A DNA stretch of 64,000 nt from Bin80 sp965203305 (GTDB taxonomy: Bacteria; Bacteroidota; Rhodothermia; Rhodothermales; Bin80): assembly GCA_965203305.1 (NCBI GenBank), contig OZ241874.1, forward strand, positions 2,170,001-2,234,000. Reading direction: 5' to 3'. The notes under the pieces are model-generated. The model was given only the letters and a program-made list of their open reading frames with translations, did not search any database and was not told the DNA's origin. This document shows positions 34,792-43,356 of the stretch, in pieces. Position 1 is the first letter of the stretch. The number at the start of each line of letters is the position of its first letter. Made by a program: the position numbers and the translations under genes.

Positions 34792-35721
34792 TCAGGGAAT
34801 GAGCTCCAGCTGAGGCCCCGTGCGGAAATCTCCATTCAGTCCATGCATGAACGAAGTCAGATGTTCAACATCCTTGATCCAGTCCGCACTCTGAACCTGC
34901 TTCATCAAGGAATACAGCCCTCGGACAGATGGATGCTTCTCCTCTTCCTCTTTCGGTTTTACACACAAGACTTTTCTGCCCTGCTTCTGCCCGAATTCTG
35001 CCGTATGGCAGGCACCTCCATTCACTGTAGTCTGAACCACGATGACTACATCCGAGAGAGCACTTTGTAGCCGATCACGGGCAACAAAATACCATTTCTT
35101 CGGCTCTTCACCTGGTGGATACTCACTAAGCAATGCCCCGCCCTGATCTGCGATTTCATCTGCCAGTCCTCTATGCTCCTCCGGGTATACCATGTGCAGT
35201 CCGTGGGCCATGACCGCAACGGTAGTGCCATTATAATCCAGGCAGCCGCGATGACCCTGATAATCACACCCGTATGCAAGACCGCTTACAACTGTAATCT
35301 GATTCTTTGCCGCTATGCGACCAAGTTCATAGGATGATCGTTCTCCATGTTCCGTGGGCTTGCGAGTCCCGACAACGGCGATGGAAGGAGGAGAGGAATG
35401 AGCAGCATCCAGTGAGCCTTTGATGTATATCACCGGTGGCTTGTCATTTTGCATCTCCCGGAATTTGTCTGGATAGCGATCCCTGTCCATGCACGAGACC
35501 GGATGGATGTCCAGTTCCTCACAACGATCCATGATTCTATATGCTCTTTCCCAGGCTCCTTGTGCATCATGTGGAGATTTTTTACCCCGTGGTGACAGGA
35601 ACTTGTCTACATAATCTTTGAACTCGTGGAACTCATCAGGTATACCTTCAGCATGCTTTAGGGCTGTTTTAGGTCCGACACCTGAGAGGTTTTGCAGTGC
35701 AATGAGTGGAATCGCCTTCAT
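34792..35721 (-). CDS. DprA/Smf-like SLOG-domain protein
   Basis: This is 309 residues from ATG 35721. An N-terminal helix-hairpin-helix-like segment LIALQNLSGVGPKTALKHAE is followed by a Rossmann-like DprA/Smf domain: SIAVVGTRKPTEHGERSSYE, ITVVSGLAYGCDYQGHRGCL, GTTVAVMAHGLHMVYPEEHR, GALLSEYPPGEEPKKWYFVA, then RDRLQSALSDVVIVVQT. The classical FPxRNR loop is changed to FVARDR. True DprA loads RecA on incoming DNA. This divergent copy, 30 bases downstream of a WD40-PRTase gene, resembles the DprA-like partner found with PRTase proteins in the RqlI/RqlH (PsyrTA) toxin-antitoxin and phage-defence pair. It may bind a nucleotide-type ligand. Confidence 0.82.
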   Translation of the reverse strand: MKAIPLIALQNLSGVGPKTALKHAEGIPDEFHEFKDYVDKFLSPRGKKSPHDAQGAWERAYRIMDRCEELDIHPVSCMDRDRYPDKFREMQNDKPPVIYIKGSLDAAHSSPPSIAVVGTRKPTEHGERSSYELGRIAAKNQITVVSGLAYGCDYQGHRGCLDYNGTTVAVMAHGLHMVYPEEHRGLADEIADQGGALLSEYPPGEEPKKWYFVARDRLQSALSDVVIVVQTTVNGGACHTAEFGQKQGRKVLCVKPKEEEEKHPSVRGLYSLMKQVQSADWIKDVEHLTSFMHGLNGDFRTGPQLELIP

Positions 35722-35751
35722 TGAAATCCCCAATAATTCGTGTTCATTAAC

Positions 35752-37305
35752 TTACGCATCTCTCCATATCTTGTCAAATATGGAAGGTATTTTTGCATTT
35801 GCCTTCTCCAGTGCCTCTTCCATACTGTGAATCCCTTCTGGCAGGTAGTGCTCACTGAAGTGTCTGCCCAGTGCAAAACCATAAATGCTCGTCTCAGGAC
35901 TGGACTTGCTGATCGCTTCTGCTATCGTTGACATGGTCGTTCCAGTTGTAAGAATATCGTCTACAATTACAGCATTTTTGCAACTGAGTTCTGTGGCACG
36001 ATAATTTGCCATCTCCAATATCTCGCCCCTCTTGACTCTCCCTCCTCTACTCCTATGCAGTGAGGGATGCTTTTTCTTTGTCAGACAATCTAATACAAAC
36101 CTGGCACCAGCACCCTCCGCAATCGCTTTTGCCAAGCGGGAGTTGTTCGAATTTGGAGTAGCCGAAGTTTCCTGGGATCCAAGTACGGGGATTACAGCCG
36201 TCCCTTTTGGCCCAATGCCAATATGCCTGAACAGGCTGGGGGCTGCTGCTCGCAGTGTCGCTTCGGCCTTTCTTACATGGCCCCGTTTTCCATACTTGAA
36301 ACCATTGATACGTCCAATCCACCTGTCCGAAGAATGCCAGCCCGTCCTGTAGCCGAAACAAGAAACAGCCTTCAAATGCTCCCTCCTAACTGTAGTGTTT
36401 GGTCGTATCCACCAGTCTTCAACGATATCCCAAAGACGAATGGTCTTGTCCCGTGCCCCCGAAGCCAACTGTGTCCCATCTGGGAAAAATACTACGGAGT
36501 TCACTGAGTCTGTATGTCCCGTCAAACATCGGATTTCGTTTCCGGTGCTTACATCCCACAGACGGACTGTTTTATCCCGTGCTGCCGAAGCCAACTGTGC
36601 TCCGTCTGGAGAAAACACCACGGATTTCACCCAGCCTGTATGCCCCGTAAAATGTCTCAGGTCTGATCCTGTACTCGTATCCCACAATCGGACAGTTTTG
36701 TCATCCGATCCAGATGCCAGATATACCCCATCCGGGGAAAATGCCACGGAGCTAACAAAATCTGTATGCCCTGTGAAACGGCACATCTCTTTTCCCGTGT
36801 TCACATCCCACAAGCGAATGCTCCGGTCTGTATCACTTGCCCCGGATGCCAGCTGGGTCCCGTCTGACGAGAATGCCACAGAAGTAACCCAACCTGTGTG
36901 TCCCATAAAACAGCGAACTTCTCTTCCCGTACCTGCATCCCATAAACGAATGCTCCGATCACGCGAACCGGAAATCACATATTTTCCGTCAGGAGAAAAT
37001 GCTACACAGCCAACCGAATTTTCGTGTCCTGTGAAACGCCGGATCTCTTTTCCCGTGTTCGTATCCCACAGCAAGACCGCAAAATCCCACAATCCAGAAG
37101 ACGCTACTCTTGTTCCATCTGGCGAAAATGCCAATGAGGTGATTGAGTCCGTATATCTGGTGAAACGCCGGATTTCTTTTCCTGCATTTACATCCCACAA
37201 GCGAATGGATTCACTCTCTGCCCCGGAAGCTAGCCGTATACCATCCGGGGAAGATGCCAGCGAAGTGACCCAAGAGGTGTGTCCCTTAAGACATCTCAAT
37301 TCCAT
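35752..37305 (-). CDS. WD40 propeller fused to a phosphoribosyltransferase
   Basis: This is 517 residues from ATG 37305. Residues 1 to about 300 are exactly seven WD40 blades of the form GHTDSVxSVxFSPDGxxLASGxxDKTIRLWD. Residues ~305-517 are a ComF-like type I PRTase, with FRHIGIGPKGTAVIPVLGSQ and the 13-residue PRPP signature VIVDDILTTGTTM around residue 447. The WD40 blades are unusually similar to one another, suggesting recent repeat expansion. The domain is shared with the PRTase at 38325-39049, which lacks the propeller. PRTases of this type move a base or other group to or from 5-phosphoribosyl pyrophosphate. The substrate is unknown. Its neighbours are a HAD hydrolase upstream (83 bases) and a DprA-like gene downstream (30 bases). 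A sensor-plus-nucleotide-enzyme role in a conflict system is inferred. Confidence 0.85.
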   Translation of the reverse strand: MELRCLKGHTSWVTSLASSPDGIRLASGAESESIRLWDVNAGKEIRRFTRYTDSITSLAFSPDGTRVASSGLWDFAVLLWDTNTGKEIRRFTGHENSVGCVAFSPDGKYVISGSRDRSIRLWDAGTGREVRCFMGHTGWVTSVAFSSDGTQLASGASDTDRSIRLWDVNTGKEMCRFTGHTDFVSSVAFSPDGVYLASGSDDKTVRLWDTSTGSDLRHFTGHTGWVKSVVFSPDGAQLASAARDKTVRLWDVSTGNEIRCLTGHTDSVNSVVFFPDGTQLASGARDKTIRLWDIVEDWWIRPNTTVRREHLKAVSCFGYRTGWHSSDRWIGRINGFKYGKRGHVRKAEATLRAAAPSLFRHIGIGPKGTAVIPVLGSQETSATPNSNNSRLAKAIAEGAGARFVLDCLTKKKHPSLHRSRGGRVKRGEILEMANYRATELSCKNAVIVDDILTTGTTMSTIAEAISKSSPETSIYGFALGRHFSEHYLPEGIHSMEEALEKANAKIPSIFDKIWRDA

Positions 37306-37388
37306 GTACCAGCTGCCATTTCTGTGGTGACCCAGCGCATCTCTTACAGGGATGGGAAGCGTTGCTTGCTATCATTCATGTGCGGATG

Positions 37389-37895
37389 TCAGTTGATCTC
37401 TATTGTAGCAATAAATTTTTGCAACTCTTTAACCTTATCAAAATAGTAATCGGGATGTGACTTGCGAAGTGCTTTTCTGTCTTCTGCGGCCCATCCTGCT
37501 CCAATTGAGTTCACCCCTGCCCGCCTTGATGCTTCGGTATCAGAGGGAAGGTCACCAATATGATATGAATGGTCGGGATTAGCCCCAACCCTCTGCATTG
37601 CGACCAGAAGACATAATGGATCTGGCTTGCGGCGTTTGAAATCATGCCAGCCGACAATATTTTCTATTGGCCAACCCTGTTTCTCCACAAACAATTCCGG
37701 CACGAATCCTGGACTCTGAGTAACAATCGCCAGAGAATGCCCGCGATCTGATGCAGCAAGTATAAGGCGATCTATTCCTGAACAAGGATCAAGTTTGCCA
37801 ACCTGATTCTTGTACTGCCCCCACTGCCTTGATTCGCGCAAATAGGCAATCGGTGAAGTATCTACGAGGACCTGGTCAAAGTCAAAGAGCAACAT
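37389..37895 (-). CDS. HAD-superfamily hydrolase
   Basis: I use the ATG at 37895 (MLLFDFDQVLVDTSPIAYLR), with TTG just before it. The 168 residues contain HAD motif I DFDQVLVDTS, motif II AIVTQSP, motif III FKRRKPDP with its lysine, and motif IV HIGDLPSDTEASRRAG. This is a complete small phosphatase/phosphoglycolate-type fold with a short cap. In this island it could dephosphorylate a nucleotide-like product made by the PRTases. It lies between the two PRTase genes, all on one strand. Confidence 0.85.
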   Translation of the reverse strand: MLLFDFDQVLVDTSPIAYLRESRQWGQYKNQVGKLDPCSGIDRLILAASDRGHSLAIVTQSPGFVPELFVEKQGWPIENIVGWHDFKRRKPDPLCLLVAMQRVGANPDHSYHIGDLPSDTEASRRAGVNSIGAGWAAEDRKALRKSHPDYYFDKVKELQKFIATIEIN

Positions 37896-38324
37896 CAAAA
37901 TGGGACTACCGCCATTGGTATGAATGGCTTGTTCTCAATCCGTAATCAGGTCTTTGGCAGTCATGAATCTCGTCACGATGTTTCATCGGAGGCTATTGCA
38001 AAAGTATCTCCATACCTGGTCTGATATGACTTTGGGCACTCCCAGAGTGATATTTCTCCATCACCCACGATTTTTGCAAGAGACCCATCGGACACTGTTT
38101 TTGAGAAAAAGCTAATGAAAAAATGATTGTAATCCACATTGGGCACACAGACGATGAAGAAGTTTGCCCAGAGTGTCAGGAGTCGTGAACCGATTTCTAA
38201 CCATCACTAATCGCGACAATGGTGACCTGTGGATTTGTTTTGATACAAATATTTCTTCACTGCCGGATTCTGTGTATTGCGCCATCGTCCAAGTTCACTT
38301 AAGTGACTTTCACGCTTTGTATGC
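37896..38324. other. Intergenic stretch with MITE between the PRTase and HAD genes
   Basis: About 430 bases containing the 98-bp MITE at 37989-38086 with its 4-bp duplication. Outside the element I see no gene. The MITE may have split an older operon joining the 38325-39049 PRTase to the HAD gene. Confidence 0.5.
37989..38086 (-). mobile_element. MITE copy 3, 98 bp
   Basis: Terminal inverted repeats are GAGGCTATTGCAAAAG on the left and, reading the minus strand, GGGTCTCTTGCAAAAATC on the right. The inside, on the minus strand, carries GAGAAATATCACTCTGGGAG and CCAGGTATGGAGATA, matching copies at 39227 and 54162. ATCG flanks both sides (37985-37988 and 38087-38090), a perfect 4-bp target duplication. 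Confidence 0.85.
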
Positions 38325-39049
38325 TTACGAACGCTTCCACACCTTGTTGAATTTGCGAGGTATATTTGCATTCGCCTCGTCAATATCAAAGATATCCTCC
38401 TTGAATAGCCACTCCTCGCGGATATGTCTGCCCAGTGCAAATCCGTAAATTTTCACCTTGGGGTTGGACCGGAGGACAGCTTTGGCTACCTTTGCCATGG
38501 TTGCCCCGCGCGTAACAATATCATCCACGATCAGAACATTTTTACACTTGAGCTTGGACGCACGATACTTTGCACGCCTCAGAGCAGCATCTCTGGCATA
38601 CTTGTCCGGCTGGATATGGAGTGGCTCGTGTTTTTTCTTTTTCAGACAGGACAGGACAAATTTGGTACCAGCACCCTTGGCAATTGCCTTTGCAAGGCGG
38701 GCATTCTTTGACTTTGGAACAGCTGAAGTTTCTTGAGACCCGAGTACAGGAATGACGACTGTCTTATGAGGCTTGATGCCAATACACTGAAACAGGCTGG
38801 GGGCAGCTGCACGTAATGTAGCTTTGGCTTTTCTCACATGGCCATGCCTTTCATACTTGAATCCATTTATACGGTCGGTCCACTTATCCGAAGAATTGCC
38901 AATCCTGTACCCAAAGCAGTAAACAGACCTGAGATGCTTACTGTATGTTAGATCTTGGGGTTGTACCCACCAGTCGTCCTGCCCCCCCCCCCCCCAATTT
39001 TCGAGGAGCCAGTCAGTGTTCCGTAAGAATCATAATATTTGCGCCCCAT
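38325..39049 (-). pseudogene. ComF-like phosphoribosyltransferase, out of frame at a poly(G) tract (probable phase-OFF gene)
   Basis: Residues coded from 38981 down to 38325 form an uninterrupted PRTase with QDDWWVQPQDLTYSKHLRSV, YCFGYRIGNSSDKWTDRING and the PRPP signature VLIVDDIVTRGATMAKVAKA. It aligns over its whole length to the C-terminal part of the WD40-PRTase at 35752-37305. Upstream, an ATG at 39049 opens MGRKYYDSYGTLTGSSKIGG, which runs into a run of 14 G (coding strand). With 14 G the frame continues to RTTGGYNPKI and a stop. With 15 or 12 G it would join exactly to QDDWW. In the present frame there is no ATG, GTG or TTG until a GTG at 38837, which would remove about 50 conserved residues. 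An assembly error in the homopolymer is the other explanation. Confidence 0.8.
38982..38995. repeat. Poly(C)/poly(G) tract of 14, putative phase-variation switch
   Basis: Fourteen consecutive C on the plus strand (G on the coding strand) lie between the start codon at 39049 and the conserved PRTase domain. It is much the longest homopolymer in the window. Single-base length changes from slipped-strand mispairing would switch the downstream gene on or off. Confidence 0.88.
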
Positions 39050-39494
39050 ATTCTATTACATCGCGATTTAGTGATTTAGTTCGTACACCAGACCGGCACT
39101 CTTATGCCACGCTCCAACAATTGTTCCGATACCTGGAGACATTACTCTTTCAACCGCCTCATTAATCTAATCCCCTAAAACCTATAAAGTTGCACTCGTT
39201 ACCTGCGTGTCCATATTGTCACCAGAGAGCCTCTTGCAAAAATCCTGTGCAACGAAGAAATATCGCTCCGGGAGTGCTTGCAGGCATATAAGATTGGGTA
39301 TAGGGCATATTTTGGCAAGATCCCCCAGAGAGTGGAAAGGTAACAAGTAAGCGTAAACGCTATCTCCTGTATAACTCCACTCAACAAGCATAATGAGGCA
39401 GGGATTGAATTATAGAAAAGGGACAGGCTTCCCTCATGCATTCCTGATCCATTCGGTGACCGAATCACCTGTGCTTGAACTCCATGCAGTCAGA
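39050..39494. other. Intergenic stretch with MITE, upstream of the PRTase gene
   Basis: About 445 bases between the PRTase start and the end of the penicillin acylase gene. It contains the 99-bp MITE at 39227-39325. The first 180 bases should hold the PRTase promoter. No other gene is seen. Confidence 0.5.
39227..39325 (+). mobile_element. MITE copy 4, 99 bp
   Basis: The left end GAGCCTCTTGCAAAAATCC and the right end TTTTGGCAAGATCCCC are imperfect inverted repeats. The interior GAAGAAATATCGCTCCGGGA, then GTGCTTGCAGGCAT, matches copies 1 and 5. CAGA is repeated on both sides (39223-39226 and 39326-39329), giving a 4-bp target duplication. Confidence 0.85.
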
Positions 39495-41906
39495 TCATGG
39501 ATCTCGTAGTGTCAAATGTGACGTAACGACATCCAGATCTCCCGGGCTTGCGGGCGTATGTAACGGATAGTACTCGTAACTCAGGTAATCCTGGATGTGC
39601 AGATCGTAAAACTTGCTGAGGGGACTGCCGCTCTGCCCGCCCGCATAAATCCCGACTCCGCGTGGCGGCTGCTCGCTAAAATCCACCCCTACCCGCCAGC
39701 TGGCACTGTGCGTAACCTCCAGTCCGTCTGCGGGCCCCAGTGTCTCGTCATAACCGGGATAGCTGTACGGCCCCCTCCATAGCATATCCAGTGCAGATGT
39801 CTGTGTCAAATGCCTGAAAATCACCCTGTGGTGTTTCCCCCAACTCCAGTCGTCCCCGTATTGTCTTTGCAGGATACCGGCAGCTTCCTCCAGTGCCTGT
39901 GTCATGAGCATCTGTGCATCCTCAACGGCAGGAGTTTCCTGAATGTCCAGCCATGCAGACCCACGCTCAAGCAATGTTATCAAGACGGTTTCACTCGGCT
40001 CTGGAAGGTCAGCAAATACGGCTTCATCCCATGTGAGACGCTTTAGTGCAAGCAGATACTCATGCAAGGCAAGTGGTTCCGTTGCCTCCTCAGTAGCATA
40101 GCCATCCCAATGTATCAGGGTACTTCTAAGTGCCTCGCCCTGTGGAGTCAACGACTGTACGGAATCCAAAAGCGGGACAAAAGCGGCATACTGGCCGACA
40201 TACAAATCTCCCTGATAATTCATCAAATCCTCTGCACTATGCTGATCCTTGCCCGAAAGCAGTGCATCAATGCGAAGAGACCGATAGGCAGGTTGCCAGT
40301 CGTGATTCAGGTAATATGGATAGCCCTCGGTAGTTGGCTGCTGATTGGTTGATGTCAAATATCCTTGGAAAGGATTTGCGGCATAGGGCATCTCCTCAAA
40401 GGGGATCACGCCCACCCATTCTGTCTCGCTAGTAGTTCCGTCCAAAAGTCCAATCCCGTCACCCGAAGCACGAATCGGAACAACTCCGGCAACGCGAATG
40501 CCAATTTCCCCACTGGCATCCGCGTAAAGCACATTCTGAGAAGGGGAGTGCCAGTAGCGCAGCGCACTGTCTACCTGAGCGGCATTTTTTGCCTGGTTCA
40601 TTTTCCAGAGCGCGGTCATGATGTAACTTTTCTCCTGTGCCACCCACTTGATCGCAACAGCCGTGCCGGAATCCATCATAACCGGTCCCAGATGAGACAG
40701 CATCAGAGTATCCACGATGGACTCCTCTCCCCTTACGTGAATAGTATCCAGTCGCATTTCCAAGGGCAGCCACTCTCCATCAAATTCGTAGCTAAGCCCG
40801 TCATCACTTAACTGCAACAGATAATGATCTATCCCGTCTATCCCCGAATTTGTGTACACCCAGGATACATGCTGATTAAAGGCCTCAATCGGTAGCGGTG
40901 CGCCGGGCGAAACCACTCCATATGTATTCATGGAAGGGGTAACCATATGCACCTCGTACCAGATGGAGGGCAGGGAAAGGGCCAAGTGCATGTCCCCCGC
41001 CAAAATTGCCGAACCAGTAGCAGAGCGTTGGCCTGTGACAGCCCAGTTGTTTGATCCCTTGGATGGCTGGTATCCCTCAATTCCATGGCTCCGCAGAGTG
41101 TCATGCATGCGCTTCAGAAGTGCAAGCCCGTCCGAAGAAACAACAGGAGCAATTCCCGATTCTGGCGATTTTTTTCCAGGAATCATAGTCTCCCCCGGAA
41201 TGATCGGCACATATCGGGAGGCATGACGCGGGTACAGCTCAGCATACTCCTCCGGGGACAGCCGCTCTCTGGCAAGGCCATACGTGCGATCATCCGATTC
41301 GAATGAAAGATCAAAATTAAAATACTGGATGAGGAGCATGGAATGTAGTGGAGTGTACTCCTCGGGGGCATACCCGAACAGCTTGAATTCAAACGGCCAC
41401 TCTGCATAAGAGAGACTGTTTATATACGCGTTCGCTCCCTCCGAAAACCATGTAAGCAGGTCGTAATCAAGGCTTGCTTCCTCGGCATGTGCCTCTGTGA
41501 TCCGCTTGGCAGCCCAGTGCATTCCGGTTGCCCGCAAGTATTGATCCGTCTCTATGGAACCTAGTCCAAAGATTTCTGACATTCGCCCTGATGCAACACG
41601 ACTGATGAAATCCATCTGGAACAGTCTGTCTTGTGCAGTGACATATCCGAGAGCCATGACTGCATCCTGATCACTGGTAGCGAAGATATGGGGAACACCC
41701 CGCTCATCTCGCTCAATCGTAACTGGACCATCTAGTCCAGAAAGGACCACTGTCTCGCTGGCATCATGTTCAACAATGCGCGCATTGTGATACAACCCTC
41801 GTACGGGATCAATGAGGTTTCCCAGAGGCGCGATTCCGCCAGGAGCATAGTGCAATCCCCAAAGCAGGGCGATTGCCCATGCCGCATGCAGCAAGACTCG
41901 CAACAT
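39495..41906 (-). CDS. Penicillin acylase family protein (N-terminal nucleophile hydrolase)
   Basis: This is 803 residues. A hydrophobic N-terminus VLLHAAWAIALLWGLHYAPG is a signal or anchor. The alpha-chain start VTIERDERGVPHIFATSDQD, the segment GYVTAQDRLFQMDFISRVAS, and the autocleavage and nucleophile site KGSNNWAV with Ser285 identify the penicillin-acylase Ntn-hydrolase family. The protein is expected to be exported, cut ahead of Ser285 and to hydrolyse an amide, such as an acyl-homoserine lactone or a peptide-type substrate. The natural substrate is unknown. Its ATG overlaps the ParA stop by one base (TAATG). Confidence 0.9.
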   Translation of the reverse strand: MLRVLLHAAWAIALLWGLHYAPGGIAPLGNLIDPVRGLYHNARIVEHDASETVVLSGLDGPVTIERDERGVPHIFATSDQDAVMALGYVTAQDRLFQMDFISRVASGRMSEIFGLGSIETDQYLRATGMHWAAKRITEAHAEEASLDYDLLTWFSEGANAYINSLSYAEWPFEFKLFGYAPEEYTPLHSMLLIQYFNFDLSFESDDRTYGLARERLSPEEYAELYPRHASRYVPIIPGETMIPGKKSPESGIAPVVSSDGLALLKRMHDTLRSHGIEGYQPSKGSNNWAVTGQRSATGSAILAGDMHLALSLPSIWYEVHMVTPSMNTYGVVSPGAPLPIEAFNQHVSWVYTNSGIDGIDHYLLQLSDDGLSYEFDGEWLPLEMRLDTIHVRGEESIVDTLMLSHLGPVMMDSGTAVAIKWVAQEKSYIMTALWKMNQAKNAAQVDSALRYWHSPSQNVLYADASGEIGIRVAGVVPIRASGDGIGLLDGTTSETEWVGVIPFEEMPYAANPFQGYLTSTNQQPTTEGYPYYLNHDWQPAYRSLRIDALLSGKDQHSAEDLMNYQGDLYVGQYAAFVPLLDSVQSLTPQGEALRSTLIHWDGYATEEATEPLALHEYLLALKRLTWDEAVFADLPEPSETVLITLLERGSAWLDIQETPAVEDAQMLMTQALEEAAGILQRQYGDDWSWGKHHRVIFRHLTQTSALDMLWRGPYSYPGYDETLGPADGLEVTHSASWRVGVDFSEQPPRGVGIYAGGQSGSPLSKFYDLHIQDYLSYEYYPLHTPASPGDLDVVTSHLTLRDP

Positions 41907-42688
41907 TATGAACTGTAGTCTGGCTTTCCAGGTGGAGGCAATGCATGGCGAATCAACTCATCCACAGCTGCCGCATAATCTTTTGCTCCGCGAGAATCCA
42001 GATGTGTTTCAAAGATCGTCTGTCCGCCCCTGCATACATCGGCAAGCGAAGAGCAGGTACGAATGACGGTATCCATGACCAGTTCCCCATACTTCTTGCG
42101 CATATACCGGCTGTACTGACGATGCGCATTCCTGCTTCCGTGTACATTCGTCAGAAGAAACATCGCCATATTCAAATCAGGGTTTCTTGTTTTTCGGACC
42201 TCTTTTGCCGTGGCCCAAGTCTGACTTGCCCCGTGTACTGACTGGAGTTCAGGAGTCACAGGAATGATGAGCATATCCGCGGCAATCAGGGCGTTCAGTG
42301 CGTATACGGATACGGCGGCCGCCGTGTCCAGAATAATAATGTCATAGTTCACCTGCCCCTGGAGCGTTTCCTTGACCCAGAACATGTCGGTTACATTGTT
42401 CAGCCTCTGTGCATGACGATTCATGCCATCAGCAGACGGAAGCAAGTCGAATGAAGAAAGATGCAATACTTCCAGATCGGCACACTGGGTGTCCTGCTTG
42501 AACAGATCAATGGACGAGTGAACAATACCTGATGGATCCACATCCATCAGACGTGTTAAATACCCCTGTGGATCCAGGTCTACAACGAGTGTCTTGTATC
42601 CCAGCAGATGCAACGCCGCTGCAAGGTGAACAGAAGAAGTAGTCTTGCCGGTGCCGCCTTTATGATTGGAAACTGAAATTATTCTCAT
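41906..42688 (-). CDS. ParA/Soj-like ATPase
   Basis: This is 260 residues. The deviant Walker A SNHKGGTGKTTSSVHLAAAL with its signature lysine, the switch TLVVDLDPQGYLTRLMD, and the Walker B-like YDIIILDTAAAVSVYALNAL mark the ParA/MinD superfamily. No parB gene or parS-like repeat is adjacent, so chromosome partition is not established. Positioning of other cargo, or a regulatory role, is possible. It is translationally coupled to the penicillin acylase gene downstream. Confidence 0.88.
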   Translation of the reverse strand: MRIISVSNHKGGTGKTTSSVHLAAALHLLGYKTLVVDLDPQGYLTRLMDVDPSGIVHSSIDLFKQDTQCADLEVLHLSSFDLLPSADGMNRHAQRLNNVTDMFWVKETLQGQVNYDIIILDTAAAVSVYALNALIAADMLIIPVTPELQSVHGASQTWATAKEVRKTRNPDLNMAMFLLTNVHGSRNAHRQYSRYMRKKYGELVMDTVIRTCSSLADVCRGGQTIFETHLDSRGAKDYAAAVDELIRHALPPPGKPDYSS

Positions 42689-42762
42689 TGTACTATTCTT
42701 CTGTCTCGAGTATTATTTTGGAGGGGCCTGAGACAGGCATTTAACTCTGACTTATGTGACGT

Positions 42763-43356
42763 ATGAAGATTAATGCTGACTTTATCCTGGCATCCCAGTC
42801 TCCCAGAAGGAGAAAACTGCTTCGGCAGATTGGAGTGCCTTTTGTCCATATCCCGTCCAATATCTCCGAAACGATTGACAGGTCGCTCACGCCAGATCGG
42901 GCAGCCGAACAACTGGCCGTCAAGAAAGCGTCCTGTGTCGCCAACACGAGACCTGATGCACTGGTCCTCGGAGCCGACACCCTTGTGGTCGCCCATGGAA
43001 TGATCCTCGGAAAACCATCCGGGGAGCTTCAGGCTGCGGACATGCTCCGAAAGCTGAGCGGCTCCGCGCACAGGGTACACACCGGAATTGCTCTGGTTCA
43101 TGGAGCCTCCGAAAGAATTGTGACAGCCGTAGAAACTACCGAAGTTATATTCGGGAAACTTTCCGAGACCGAAATTGCCGGCTATGTCAAAACGGGATCG
43201 CCCCTGGACAAGGCCGGTGGCTATGGTATTCAAGATGATCTGGGAGCTTTATTTATTGAACGAATTCACGGAGATTATTACAATGTAGTCGGACTTCCTC
43301 TTCGGAGACTATACATGCTATTGAGGGAATACTGCGGGGATCTGATTACGTTTTAA
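42763..43356 (+). CDS. Maf-like nucleoside triphosphate pyrophosphatase
   Basis: This is 197 residues. The N-terminal LASQSPRRRKLLRQIGVPF is the Maf signature. ALVLGADTLVVAHGMILGKP and LSGSAHRVHTGIALVHG, then KAGGYGIQDDLGALFIERIH, complete the family. Maf proteins hydrolyse non-canonical dTTP/UTP-like or m7GTP-type nucleotides and also affect septation. The 3' end overlaps the convergent folB gene by 11 bases. Confidence 0.9.
   Translation: MKINADFILASQSPRRRKLLRQIGVPFVHIPSNISETIDRSLTPDRAAEQLAVKKASCVANTRPDALVLGADTLVVAHGMILGKPSGELQAADMLRKLSGSAHRVHTGIALVHGASERIVTAVETTEVIFGKLSETEIAGYVKTGSPLDKAGGYGIQDDLGALFIERIHGDYYNVVGLPLRRLYMLLREYCGDLITF

Noticed and set aside
36395..37330. A 311-residue plus-strand open frame with repeated units
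   Set aside because: It is antisense to the WD40 blades; the periodicity comes from the repeats on the other strand.
41906..42688. ParA as a plasmid or chromosome partition locus
   Set aside because: No parB gene or clustered parS-like inverted repeats lie nearby, and the next genes are unrelated, so a partition origin cannot be claimed.
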